Origin: Cristatella mucedo
Lineage: Eukaryota; Bryozoa; Phylactolaemata; Cristatellidae
Assembly (NCBI GenBank): GCA_009760855.2
Contig: WPIO01000011.1
Location: forward strand, 8,708,501 to 8,772,500
Reading direction: 5' to 3'
DNA: 64,000 nucleotides
The notes beneath the pieces are model-generated. The model saw only the letters and a list, made by a program, of their open reading frames with translations. It was not told the DNA's origin and made no database searches. Positions within the stretch are counted from its first letter, which is position 1; each line of letters starts with the position of its first letter. Below are positions 10,569 to 21,363 of the stretch, one piece after another. Both the position numbers and the translations under genes were made by a program.

Positions 10569-11012
10569 CAGACTTGGCGAGTGATATTAAATTTGACAAT
10601 CACGTTTCCATGGCCAGCAATGGACGACCGCACGGTGTCTTTGAGGCCAATGGCCGAGAACGGCAATCGCAACATTTCCCCTGCCGTACCGAAGAGCTTG
10701 CACGTGGACTCGCAGGCATGACCCTCTCCCTATAAAAGCCACTTCGCCGAGTGAGCACATACATTTCCGGGCGCCCGCAGGCATGCTCGAGACGCCAGCT
10801 CGCCTGCCTGGGGTGGGCCAACGAAAATTTCATAGGAAAGCAGCTTCCGAAGTAAAAAAAATTCACGAAAGAAATGGAAAAATTAAAGGCGAAAGAGAAA
10901 AGCACACTCGCTGACGGCGTCTCGCGAACATTCTCTACTGGTTAAGCCACTCGATACGAAAAGCAGCAGCGATGCGGAGGCGGCCGGTGCATTAGAAGCT
11001 ATTATTTCGCCT

Positions 11013-11018
11013 TTTATT
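11013..11018 (-). terminator. Possible polyadenylation signal of the AMPK gamma gene
   Basis: The minus strand reads AATAAA here, in context ccagtaaataaaaggc. It is the first such hexamer I see downstream of the gene's possible stops at 12305 and 12066. Assignment is positional only. Confidence 0.3.
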
Positions 11019-11313
11019 TACTGGCAGCATAGAAATTTGGTGCTACAACAACGCGCTGCCGAGGGGCCGAACGGAGGGAGACCGGACCGTAGCAGCGGAG
11101 TCACAGCATCACGTCCTCAGACGAAGCTCCTTACGACGACGCGAAAGTGAGAGAGCGCAGTGGCGCCCACCCACAAGTAGGTAGCTTCGGTCGTGGCGCT
11201 TCAAAGGCAGGCTACGGTGTGCGCGACGATGCACGCCCATCGAGACAACAACGCCGCCGCTGCGATCGGCTAGGGTCCAGGGCAGCTCGCGCTGCGCGCT
11301 CGAGACGCTCAAA

Positions 11314-11424
11314 ATGGCCGCCGAAGGCATCGGAGCCGACGTCGTGCCGTGCGCACGCCTCGAGTTTTGCGCCGCCTTCAAGCCGTCAGCTCTCGGCGTG
11401 GCTCGCGCGTCACTTCGTCAGCGG
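11314..11424 (+). CDS. Candidate first coding exon of an unknown + strand gene
   Basis: An ATG in a strong context (aaaATGGCC) opens a 37-codon frame, MAAEGIGADVVPCARLEFCA then AFKPSALGVARASLRQR. It ends in phase 0 at a consensus donor CGG|GTAAGC (11424/11425). The sequence just upstream (11040-11313) is CpG-rich, as a promoter might be. The frame also continues open to 12249, but that stretch is low complexity and antisense to AMPK exon material. No homology is recognised, so this could be chance. Confidence 0.25.
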
Positions 11425-12065
11425 GTAAGCACTATCACGACACTTGGTGTCATCACACGATGCGGCCACCGAAGGGCCGATGCAAGACACCTCAGCAGGC
11501 CGTGCGTCGAAAAGAGCACTGAGCCACTGAGGAAAACAAACAGTAAGAGGGGCGGGAGTAACAAGAGATCTCAACTGTCGCAGTGGCTGAGCGCAGCCGT
11601 CGTCCAACGCCGCCGCCGGCGCCAATCGATCGGCAAGCGCCAGAGCTACTTGCAAGGGAGGGACACGTGCAGCGCTCTGAGCACAGAGCGAAGGATCGCT
11701 CTGAGCGGCGGCCTGCCTCGACGCCGGGTTCGCTGCCGCTTCGAGAGGCGGTGCTTACAGCAGACCGCCGTCATCGATGACAGCCCTCCCCCAGCGAGGG
11801 AGGGGGCAGGCGAGAAGCGCCGTCCGCCCCCCCCCCCGGCCAGCAGCGGTGGCATCTGCCACACCGGCAGTTGGGTGGGAGGCCGCTGCAGCAGCTGCAC
11901 CGGCTTCGTCGGTTGCGCACGTGATTGGTCGGCAGATTCAGCAGGGGGACGGCACACGCAGGCCATCTGCACCAGCGCTGCCTGGCTGGAGTGGCAGTTG
12001 CATCAACCAGCGTTCGAAGCGCCGCCGAGCGGCTTCGCGAAACACTCGCCGGCTCTGCTGCTGCG

Positions 12066-12259
12066 TCACTGCACTCCGTTGACAGCAGCCGAAGCGTGGC
12101 CTCCTACAAACAAAGCCGCCGCCGGATGTAAGGAGCACTCGCCGGTGGTTGGAGCGGAGCTGGTTGGCAAGCCCGAGCAGGTGGCGACTGCACTGGCCCC
12201 AGCACTGGCATCAGCAGACAGTGTTGGGCTCAGGACGGGGTCAGTATGAATGAGAATAG
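12066..12259 (-). CDS. PRKAG: Possible alternative C-terminal exon of AMPK gamma
   Basis: A minus-strand acceptor (cgagatcgtgcag) at 12260 is in the right phase (phase 1) to receive the donor at 12361/12360. The joined frame continues ILIHTDPVLSPTLSADASAG and ends VGGHASAAVNGVQ with a stop at 12066. The implied intron is only 101 bases. The tail is low complexity and not conserved, but long tails occur in insect gamma subunits. If the intron is not removed, translation stops at 12305 instead. Confidence 0.4.
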
Positions 12260-12360
12260 CTGCACGATCTCGGGACAACGACAGCGACAACAGAGACTCT
12301 GGGGCTAATCGCATGGCACATTACAGGGACAGGTCTCGAGCGGAGAGCCGCCGCACTCAC

Positions 12361-12517
12361 CGTTTGCGGCCTTGGCCGCCGCCCGGGCTACGTCGGCGAC
12401 AGTGCTGGACTTCGCTCCGGACAGCAACGGATCGAGAGTCATGCGAGAGAGGATGTCAGACAGTGACAGTATTCCGACCAGCTCCCCACGATCGCCGCAG
12501 ACAACGAGCCGATGCAC
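12361..12517 (-). CDS. PRKAG: AMPK gamma exon: second half of CBS4
   Basis: The acceptor is ccgctttttcag. The exon reads VHRLVVCGDRGELVGILSLS, then DILSRMTLDPLLSGAKSSTV. VHR and SLSDIL contain the CBS4 His/Arg and Asp of the nucleotide sites. A strong donor AACG|GTGAGT lies at 12361/12360 (phase 1). Read-through instead adds about 18 residues and stops at 12305. Confidence 0.92.
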
Positions 12518-13549
12518 CTGAAAAAGCGGACGGCAGCAAATGCCTCGTTGCCCGGCCTGCACGCAGCCGGTATAACATTTCTTGAGAGGATGGGTCATAA
12601 TCACGTGGCATGCCATTGCATGCGGCTGATTCGTCTTCATGTAAGCTTCTCGTCCAAACTTGGAGGAAATAATTTCCACCACACACACCAGCGCACACAG
12701 AGACATGTGTAGCTCGGTGCAATTCATAGGACGCGTGGCCACGGCGGCGCAGACAACAAATACACAAGCCGATCGAAGCAGGCTGCAGCAGCTCGCGACA
12801 ATTAAATGAACGTCGAGACTTCTAGTTAAGCTGAGAGTGGCCCTGTCGGTCGTTGGCACTACTCCGACTGCTTCGCATCTACCACAGGCTGCCAGAAAGG
12901 CTCTAGCGGATCAAGAGGTGAAGGCCGCAGCACCTCGACAGTCTGATGCACGCTGACGCCGAGATGGCCGCCCACGATTTGTCACAAGCCGCCACCGATT
13001 TCGGCTGATGCCAAAAAAAGGCACATGGGTGGGGGTAGGCCGACGAGCTGGGCCAACGGCCCGTAACTACGCAGCAGCAGCAGCGGTGGCTGCAGTTGGT
13101 TCGCAAGTAGCCAAGGAGACATGACAATTCCTGGAATCAGAATTGTCATCCGCTGCCGAAGTTGTCGTCCTCACCTCCCGGAGGCAGCTGGAAGGTGAGG
13201 CCGGCACTCGGTCGACTGCCAAAGAGCGTTCGGCAGCAAGCGCGAGGCCACTCAGCCTCTCTTTGATTTTGCACGTCACGTGCTCTCTTCTTCTCTCCAA
13301 GCTCGCTGCGTCGCGCACCAGGAAGTGGGCACGAGGACCTCAGGGACAGAAAACGCTCCCTGCTCCTTCCTGTGAATGCTCCCCGCCCTTCGTAGGGGGC
13401 CCACGTAAGCGGCGACCACCACGTGACTGCCTAGAGGCATCGAGGTCGCGCGACCGTGCACGAGGTCCCTATCGGAGAGAGCAAACAGTGGGCAGGCAGG
13501 CAGGCAGAGTGGCGGCAAAGCACCGCAGCCGGCCGAGGGAAGCACGCAC

Positions 13550-13630
13550 CCCGGCTTTAACGATCTTCTCGACGACCACGGCCAGCTTGTCGTTCAGATG
13601 GCAGCGGTGCACCACCGCCGCGTCCGTGCC
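13550..13630 (-). CDS. PRKAG: AMPK gamma exon: first half of CBS4
   Basis: The acceptor is gtggctttgcag. The exon has 27 codons starting GTDAAVVHRCHLNDKLAVVV and ending EKIVKAG, then donor GGG|GTGCGT. It aligns with the vertebrate segment [20 protein letters not shown]. Phase is 0 at both ends. Only the donor's G/G ambiguity leaves the last residue uncertain. Confidence 0.88.
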
Positions 13631-13776
13631 CTGCAAAGCCACACGCAGCTGCAGCAGTGCATGACGGGCAGCAGACAGCAGTGAGAGAGCAGCAGACAGC
13701 AGTGAGAGAGCAGCCATCTCCTGAAGCAGCCGACAGCAGCGCGAGCCACCGTAGCAGCGGCGGTAACTGCGCTCAC

Positions 13777-13848
13777 CGTTTTCCTATAGCTCAGCGCCGT
13801 CGAGATAGGAACATCGAGGTTATGGTATGTCTTGTCAGCGGCCAAGTT
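13777..13848 (-). CDS. PRKAG: AMPK gamma exon: CBS3-CBS4 linker
   Basis: The acceptor is cgtctccctttcag. The 24 codons begin NLAADKTYHNLDVPISTALS and end YRKT; the donor is ACG|GTGAGC. NLAAxKTYxNLD is one of the most conserved strings in the family. Phase is 0/0. Confidence 0.95.
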
Positions 13849-14895
13849 CTGAAAGGGAGACGAAGGTTCGCGAAGGTGAGCGGCGGCAGCAGCAGCAGCA
13901 GCAGGCAAAGCAGACGTAAGCAGCTCTCCAGCGCAGCCCGGAGAGCTGCAGCGAAAGCCGGCCTGAAATCGAGGCTGCCGGACGAGCAGGCTCCGGCACG
14001 CGTGCGACCGGTGCGCTTCGGCAGCACTGACGCCCGCCTCCAGGCACCGCGTGAGGCAAGCGATCATGCCTAGCGAGTTCGCGAGCCAGCAGTTGCCGGC
14101 GGGTTCGCGGTTTGCGCGAGTGCTGCTGTGAACTCGCTGTCAAAATGAGCCCCGGGGGTGGGGTGGGGTCGGGGTGAGGGAAGCCAGGTCGAACGACCTG
14201 CTGCAAGCTTCTTGGCAGCTTACGGCGGTTGGCTTAGGTCGGGCGAGGCGAGGCGCAGCGCAGCGAGTTCGGTCAAAAAGCTTCCAGTCGTCATAAAGTG
14301 GCATGCATCCGCTCGCAGTCCCGGTCGTCTCTAGCTAGCTCATGCCGACCAAGTGTGATGTCTACGTAAAGGATGCTGAACCTCGACAGCGGCTGATTCA
14401 GGCAATCATTGAGATAGCTTCAGTCGGGGGGGGGGGAGGGAGGAAGGGGGTCGCAGCCTGCACGGAGCTCCGCTGCCAAGCTGTGGCCCTGCTGAAGTTG
14501 TGTCCCCTACCCCGGGTTGAGACCAGACAGAGAGACAGGAGATAGACCAGCAGGGTGGCATGCAGACAGCTATTGCCTGGGACCACACAGCATATCAGGG
14601 AATACAGGGAGCGCCACGGGCTCCAGCTCCTCCAGACATTCTACTTGTCGATCGCAAGCGCACTCTGGCTTCAGGTGCTTTTGCAGGTGGGCAATCGGGC
14701 GAGCATGCCCGCAGACGGTGCGTTGCTGTAGCTGCTAAACAAAGCGCCGTCGTTGCTCATTGAGGAAAACCGATACACGGCTCTAGCGGTCAGCAACCAC
14801 CGATTGTCAGGCAAAACTCGAGCCACTGCGCCTTGACGATAGCAGGAGCGGGAGTGGGGAATGTGGCTGCACAGCGGCTGCATGCAAACGCTTAC

Positions 14896-15018
14896 TATCA
14901 CATCAAACTTCGCATAAATATCGACGACGCGTCCATCTTTAGCAATCACTGGTAATGCCGAGACACGTCGTGCAACGAATGTGTTCAGAGCCTCGATCAG
15001 AGTGGTCTCGGGGGATAT
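14896..15018 (-). CDS. PRKAG: AMPK gamma exon: CBS3
   Basis: The acceptor is tttgttcgtag. The 41 codons read [20 protein letters not shown], then [20 protein letters not shown] and [10 protein letters not shown] and the Asp of KFDVI are nucleotide-site residues. The donor is ATA|GTAAGC. Phase is 0/0. Confidence 0.96.
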
Positions 15019-15315
15019 CTACGAACAAAACGTTCGCATTACTCACGACAAGACACGACCAGGCAGCCGGGCAAGGCGTGAGGCGCGGTGGAGAGGTGAC
15101 CCTTCAATTCACAGCGATAGTGGCGATGCTCGTGACAGGACCAAATAAAGGCCAGCGCTGAAGAAGTAGAGGCACGGAGAGGAAAGAATGGAGTCAGGGC
15201 AAAACGAGGGAGCGGCAAAAGGGGACCACAGTAGCGACCAGAGAGGGAGAGACAAGGACGGAGGAGATGGAAAGGTGGGAGAGCACAAGATGCTGTGATA
15301 TAACATTGCATTTAC

Positions 15316-15396
15316 CTTTGCTAGGCCGGAGTAGGTGCCTATCTTTAGCTCGGCAAGTGTTTGCTGCATGTACAACGGAGTCGGCAGGTTTCTCAT
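15316..15396 (-). CDS. PRKAG: AMPK gamma exon: CBS2-CBS3 linker
   Basis: The acceptor is gcatcatttgcag. The 27 codons read MRNLPTPLYMQQTLAELKIG, then TYSGLAK; the donor is AAG|GTAAAT. LxELxIGTY is conserved in animal gamma subunits. Phase is 0/0. Confidence 0.94.
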
Positions 15397-16283
15397 CTGC
15401 AAATGATGCGGGGTTCATGCAATCGCCACGCAATCCGGCTGGGGCCGGATATCGGAGCATCAGACGAGCGGTGGCGCAGCGCCTTCAGTGGCTTCGGCCG
15501 CTAGAACCGAGAGTGGAAACGCTGCACCGCTGCTTTGTGCCTGGCTGGCAGTGCACACGCACACGGCATACACCATCCCAGACATGCAGGCGAAAAGCAG
15601 CGCCAACCTCCGGCAGCCGCCGCCCCTCAACAAATCATAAACACAGCACAACCCTCCTCGATGCTGCAAATCAGTGTGGCAAAACTCCTCGTCGGGTCAC
15701 CGCAGATGCGCTGCCGACGCCGTTGCTTCAGCACCGGCACAGCGAGTAGTCATCGGCCAGAAACGGCAGGACAAGTACCCCAAAAAGTTGGCCAAACAAC
15801 TCAAGAATACATAACCCCGAATAAAGACTACAGAATAAATAAATAGCATTAATTAATAATAAATATTATAATAAATAATGACCCGGCGCCGGTTTCGGAG
15901 AGTTCAACCAGCGAGCCGTTACACCGAGGGCGCACATCTCGAAGTCAGTCAGCTCTTGGAGCTTTGTTTGACAGTCGTTTAATGGATGACCAGTCAGTTG
16001 AATGGCAATGGCTCGTTTGATGGCATCCATACAATGTAAGAAAATTCGACGGCTCGGCTGTTGCCCTAAAGTATTCAGCAGTAGCTACTGTCTTTCCTTT
16101 TAAGATTGAACATCTGCTTCCAGCACTGAACCAGAAGCCGGAAGAGATAGGGCTAAAAACCAAGCGATCTGCTGCCTATTCAGGATAACGTGGCTAATCT
16201 TAACCTGAGGCGATTGCAATTAACAACGAAGAATGAAGGTTAACAACTGCAGTTGCTTCCCACAGCTGCACACACTGAGCTAG

Positions 16284-16345
16284 GGACCACAGTTTGATGA
16301 TGTTACATACAACCGGACCACAGTTTGATGATGTTACATACAACC
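16284..16345. repeat. Perfect 31-bp tandem duplication in AMPK gamma intron
   Basis: Two identical adjacent 31-base units (16284-16314 and 16315-16345, starting ggaccacagtttgatgatg) lie about 130 bases past the donor of the exon ending at 16474. Lack of divergence suggests a recent event. Confidence 0.95.
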
Positions 16346-16473
16346 TGTGCCCACTCGGCACAGGAACCTCCTCATACTGAAGGAACCTAACTGACCGACT
16401 TGGTGTAATACGAACAGACCTTAAAAACGGCAGGACACGGGATTCATGAAATAGCACCAGGGAACCAACTTAC

Positions 16474-16701
16474 AAATAGGTATATGAACTTGAGGATTCT
16501 CTTGTGTGTCATAACGTACAGGGCATTTCCTGTGACGGAGTCGATGACAGGCAGTCGGTGCACCTTGTTGTCCAGCAACATCCTCACAGCATCGTTGACG
16601 CTGTCATCAGGAGAGATGCTGACTATTTTCGGCTTATAGTGATCCTTTAGTGCCAGTCGCCACGACGATATTTGATGCTCCTCCAGCTCTTCCATCTTGC
16701 C
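16474..16701 (-). CDS. PRKAG: AMPK gamma exon: CBS2
   Basis: The acceptor is gcaacaaaccag. The 76 codons start [20 protein letters not shown] and include [40 protein letters not shown] and [18 protein letters not shown] holds the His/Arg phosphate ligands of CBS2. The donor is TTT|GTAAGT. Phase is 0/0. Confidence 0.97.
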
Positions 16702-16877
16702 CTGGTTTGTTGCAATGCAATTACAGAGCAGTGAAACACCAGCCCCACGCCCAACCAGCAGTGCCAAGCAGGGATGGGGCCGTGCCAGAGTGACCATCAA
16801 CTACGATCGCACTCAGGCATGATGAGTCTCGCACGAGGGAAGGGTGAAAGCGGGCAAAAAAAGCAGGCCAAACTCAC

Positions 16878-17018
16878 GTTTGGCGACTTGTAGTACTTCT
16901 GCAGAATGAGGATGAAATCCGATATGGTCAGCATGCCAACGTAGTCTTGCTTGGAGCTATCCCACAGTAGAGCTGCGCGCACGTTATTGTATACCAGCGC
17001 AAAGAACGCCTTTTTCAC
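16878..17018 (-). CDS. PRKAG: AMPK gamma exon: CBS1
   Basis: The acceptor is gtgcttcag. The 47 codons read [40 protein letters not shown] and KYYKSPN. The nucleotide-site Arg (VRAA) and Asp (TISDF) are present. The usual Pro after VRAA is Leu (VRAALLW). The donor is AAC|GTGAGT. Phase is 0/0. Confidence 0.97.
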
Positions 17019-17221
17019 CTGAAGCACAATAGCCGGGAGGTTTTTGAAACACGTGAAGAGGGTGGATGACACGCCATGAGATGCTGCCAACAGCAATCCA
17101 CAGCAGCGGGCGGAGACAGCTGCATCTTGGCTGAGAGCCAAACGTCCGTTTTTTTTGCGGGCAGGGGAATCGCATCGGCTGGCCAAAAGCGGTGCGCCTG
17201 GCAGTGTGTGCTTCTGCTTAC

Positions 17222-17325
17222 ACTCAGCAGCGTATCGAACACCACCAGCTTCGCACTGGTCGGTATTAGATTGTAGCACCTGTGAGCTTTCATGAACTTG
17301 ACAAACACCATCGGATCATCCTCGA
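17222..17325 (-). CDS. PRKAG: AMPK gamma exon: start of CBS1
   Basis: The acceptor is cgtgtctttggtag. The first two bases complete a valine codon opened at 17804. The exon then reads [20 protein letters not shown], then [14 protein letters not shown]; the donor is [32 protein letters not shown] is near-identical in pattern to the vertebrate start of CBS1. Confidence 0.96.
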
Positions 17326-17803
17326 CTACCAAAGACACGAGGAGGGACAAACGAATGAAAACGCTCACAATCACTGCATCAATGCACACGAGTGCATCCC
17401 AGCGCTGGCTACAAAAACCGCTAATCACAGCACCCGAAATTCCGCTAGCACAGATGACAGCCGAGCACTTGTACAGGGCCTAAACGATGGTCGCTAAGCA
17501 GACAGTCGGGGTCACCGAGGGTCTCACTGAGCAGACAGTCGGTTTGCAAAGGCGAACGGACGAAATGCGGGCACAGGCTAGGCAATGCGCAGGCTATGCT
17601 ACACAAACTCCATGGGCATGCTGGACGAGTTGGGTTGGGGGGGTGCGCACTGCTACAGCGGTAATGGTGGCAGCAGACACGAAGGCGACAACAAGGCAGC
17701 CAGAGCGCCTCGGCAGATCCAGCAGCAGTGGCCGCTTTGCTCAGCAAGCGGCGGCGTGAGCCGTCAACGGGCGTGCCCGGAAGTGCCTGCACCAGCCCCT
17801 CAC

Positions 17804-17852
17804 CGAGGTCCTCAATTTCCATGTCGACTTCAGCACCGTCGGTGGTGAGCCA
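17804..17852 (-). CDS. PRKAG: AMPK gamma short exon preceding CBS1
   Basis: A strong acceptor (gcaattttgcag) and donor (CTCG|GTGAGG) bound 49 bases, read as WLTTDGAEVDMEIEDL plus one base. The open phase 1 joins exactly to the exon at 17325, giving DLVEDDP. The acidic stretch matches the acidic segment before CBS1 in vertebrate gamma subunits. No similarity beyond acidity, but sites and phase agree. Confidence 0.75.
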
Positions 17853-18364
17853 CTGCAAAATTGCAAGGCGAAGACTATATGTGCACTTGCCAGAACCACA
17901 AAGTCACAGGGATCACCCAGATCGATCTGAGAGGCACCACACGCCGGAGGGTTCGGCCATCAGACACACCCCTTCAACCTCGCCAAGATTGCTGCTACTG
18001 TTGTTGGCAAGGTCACGGTCTGGCTCCTGCACGGGCTTAATCCTGGCTACAGCAGCAGACACAGCCAAAACATACTCGTGCAGACTGCAAGCAAAGGTCG
18101 AGGCAGTGGTCTCTAATCCGTGGTAAGATCTTGGGGCGAATGCGGTCATTTCGTGAGCTTGAGGCAATGCAAAACTTCATCCTTGGAAGATGACAGCATT
18201 GCACGAGGCACACCGAGTGCATGCCCCCCCCCCCCACCTTTTCGAGTGCTGCCTGCTGTAGGCAACAAGCTACTGCAAGCTCTAGCTCGTCCGAAGGCCA
18301 CCATGCACACCTACTTGAGCCGCCGAGCTCACCTAGCTAACTTCGGCCCTGGATCTTTGCCCAG

Positions 18365-18920
18365 GATTATATTAATAATAAAAGGTCGTTTGAATAGCGC
18401 CCTAGAACTTAAATTTCTATCCCGGCGTTTTACAACTTGCTGCAAGAGATTCTTCGCCCAAGGATTGGTGAAACACACGGTATCAGGCGTGCAAAAAGCA
18501 AAACAAGTAGCATCCTTTGGCCAGAATGCAACAGCAAACAAGAAGATACCCATGGCCACCGATTGTAAGATCTATGGTTTGTGCACTGAATTATGCACAG
18601 GTACGAGCGCAAAGTGCACGATGGCCAAAAAAACGACAAGCTCAGTAGGGCGATGGGAAAGCTCTGACCGAAACAGATGAAGTCTTCAGTCTTCAGCTGA
18701 AACTTCAAACAGGCTGCAAGGTCATAGCATGTAGTGGCCACTGCCAGAAGTGAATTCCAAACTTTTGGTGCACACGAGCTGAAGGCTCCAGCACCTATAG
18801 ATTTCAATTCAGCAGGAGGGACGGCGAGATGACCGGATGCTGATGGGCAGAGAGAGAACAAGAGCGCCGTGGACCAGCAAGGAGGTCAGATAGGTAGATT
18901 GGTGCAAGCAAAGGAAATGA
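18365..18920 (-). mobile_element. LINE 3' end (second CR1/L2-like family)
   Basis: On the minus strand a decayed frame reads AELKSIGAGAFSSCAPKVWN, then SLLAVATTCYDLAACLKFQL. This is the SFGxRAFSxxAPKxWNSLP..FKxxLKTHLF type C-terminus of CR1/L2 LINE proteins. It ends in an AT-rich tail at about 18365. It lies in the large AMPK gamma intron, in the gene's orientation. Confidence 0.8.
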
Positions 18921-19744
18921 CCTGCGAGCCAGACTCGGAAGCATCAGCTCTGACCTCGAGACAGAAGCAGCCTGAACTCCTGCGCGGTCACCTTACAGCA
19001 GTAATCAGCTATCGGCTGTAGCAGCGTGTGTAGAAGGCCGGGGTGGGGGTGGGGGAAGGAGCGTCAGAGGCCTGGCAGCACCTTGTACATACACACCACC
19101 TTGCAAGCCGGGTCAGGACGGCGGCACCTATTGCCCATCGCAGCAGCTGGAAGCAGTTGATCAATATTCGCTTCGGTTTTGCCTGAGGTCAAGCACCTTC
19201 AATGGTTGCAAAAAGTGCAGCAAGGGATACCAGCAAAGCTCAGAGAGCCATATACAAAGGACCTTCCATTAGCAGCAGGGCACCAGTTGGCCGCCATGGA
19301 ATGCCAGTACACTCCATTCTGACATCAGGCTGCGCTCTGCTGCAAAGGGAGGGAAGGAGGCCCTTCTCCCCCTCCCCCTCCCCGCCGGCGGCGGGAGTGC
19401 TGATGCCACCAGGCTTGCCCTCGCTGTCGACAGCGGCAGACATCGAGCCACACAAGGCTGACCGCTGTGCACAAGCAAACAGATGGCATGTGCATCGGAG
19501 CAGAATCCCAGGTGTGGCAGGCTCGCACTAGCTAAACACCCCTCCTCAGGGAGGAGAGCAATGCGGACACCACAGCTTCGGCTGGTGCAGATGCCGAGCA
19601 ACTATTGGAAGCAAGGCAGCCATCGTTGATGGAGACCAGATGGCTTACCGAGTGCACACCCATCCGATGAGGGCAGCGAGGCAAATGTCCCAGTGGTAGG
19701 GGAGGAGGGCCCGCCCCAAAGACGAACACCATAATATAATATAA

Positions 19745-19895
19745 TTAATTTATATAGCACCCTAAGAGAACTCAGTCTCTATTCAGGCCTTAGCACACAT
19801 GCCACATATGCCACAGGGCTCGGGCATACGACCTCGGTCATCAAATACATTCACTTTTACCTCGATCGTTAAAGGCGAGCACCTTAAACACAGGG
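19745..19895 (-). mobile_element. tRNA-derived SINE, family B (LINE-like tail)
   Basis: On the minus strand the head has gaccgaggtcgtatgcccga gccctgtgg-type tRNA-like sequence. A tail follows with agagactgagttctcttagg gtgctatataaat, matching other family B copies (25812, 48285, 53518, 54466, 63052). Confidence 0.75.
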
Positions 19896-20632
19896 GTAAA
19901 CTTTCAGCTACATAACATTGCTAAAATTCGGGCTTGTTTAGAGAGCGATACCACATTGGTCCAAGCATTTGTGAAATCCCGTCTTGACTTCTGTAACTCA
20001 CTGCTTGCTGGCCTACCGACATGTGCAATCAGGTGCTTACAGCTCGTGCAAAACTCTGGAGCTGAGCTTGTCTGTCGTGAGCGTTGCAGATTCCACATCA
20101 CTCCACTTCTCTCCGACCTGCACTGGCTCCCAGTCAAGCAACAGATCGACTTCAAGGATTTGTCACTCACTTTTAGGTCTCTTCATTCTTTAGCTCCAGC
20201 CTACCTATAAGATCTACTCCCCTTCAAAGCTAAGCATTGTACCATGCCTGTTCGAAATCTAATCACTTATCTATACCTCGCACGAACCTCAAATCCTTTG
20301 AAGAAAGTGCCTTTAGTTCGTATGCTTCCAAAGCCTGGAACTCACTTCCAACTAGCATCACGACATCCCCTGACTTGACCACATTTGAAAAGAAACTAAA
20401 AACACATCTATTTATCACAGGAATTAGGGGGTCCACATGATTTGTCCTTCACTGCTCACGTGTGGTATGTGCATGCTGACCCAGTGCATGTCACTCGTAA
20501 CTATGTTATTTATGTTGTTTCCCAAGCATGATACCACTCACCATTCGATCGTACTCCCTTTGCTGCATATGTAAAGCGCCTAGAGAGAGATTGAGTTCTC
20601 TGAGGGATCTTTATCAAGTTTATTACTATTAC

Positions 20633-20660
<28 letters not shown>
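19896..20660 (+). mobile_element. CR1/L2-type LINE, copy C, 3' portion
   Basis: The frame reads HNIAKIRACL, then VQAFVKSRLDFCNSLLAGLP, LLSDLHWLPVKQQIDFKDLS, and after frame changes AFSSYASKAWNSLP and TTFEKKLKTHLFI. The 3' UTR ends gcatatgtaaagcgcctaga, then gagttctctgaggg, then an (ATT)n tail at 20629-20660. It is 5' truncated, begins directly after the SINE at 19745, and is a close relative of copies A, B and D. Confidence 0.9.
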
Positions 20661-20663
<3 letters not shown>

Positions 20664-21330
20664 CAGCGTGGCATCCTCATAGCTTGGTGCTGACAAGACC
20701 TGGCCACCTGGCACTGCTACTACAATCCGTCTCGTCAGCACTGTTTCAAGTCCACGGCCGAGTGGACCTAAAGACCAAACGATAATACCGGGAGAGCCTG
20801 CAACATGACAGCATCGACGACCTCACGACCGCTGCAGCTACATGCACCCTGCCATAGATCGTCATGCACGTGATGCCCCGTGCCAAAACAAAAGAGCTTC
20901 CTCCCTCGGTCTAGGTAGGCCAAAGACACCTAGCTGTCTGCTCGCCCGAAATAAAAAGGTCATACCGAGGCGTTGCTGGAGGCCCATACCATCGCATACT
21001 TTCTTACGTGCACCCTCCAGCGTAAGACGAGTCGCGAACGGAAGTGGTTTGCAATGGCGCTCGCGCCGACTCCCTGCTGCACACAAGCACAATAGGCTGC
21101 TCTGCGCTCCGCCACTCGCTGCTCGGTCCGACACAGAGACTGCCTCTCAAAACACTGCAACAGCTTCCCTTCGGCATCACGCCCCTCGTGCATCACGACC
21201 GGAGGCGTGGCTTGCTCGCCTTACAAGCGCTCTCACTCAAGGCTGAATGCTCGCAGGATTAGTGAGGAGGACGGGGTGGGGGCCGGCACCGGAACGTCTG
21301 CGCACAGCCTAGCACGTGCCATCGGTTGCC

Positions 21331-21363
21331 ACCCCCCCCCCCCCACCCCCCCCCCCCCCCCCC
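21331..21363 (+). repeat. Poly-C tract
   Basis: Two long C runs are separated by a single A. The minus (transcribed) strand is therefore G-rich, with potential for G-quadruplexes. Confidence 0.9.

Noticed and set aside
11314-12249. Full 311-codon + strand ORF
   Set aside because: Beyond the donor at 11424 it is low-complexity antisense of the AMPK 3' region. Only the first 37 codons are kept as a weak exon candidate.
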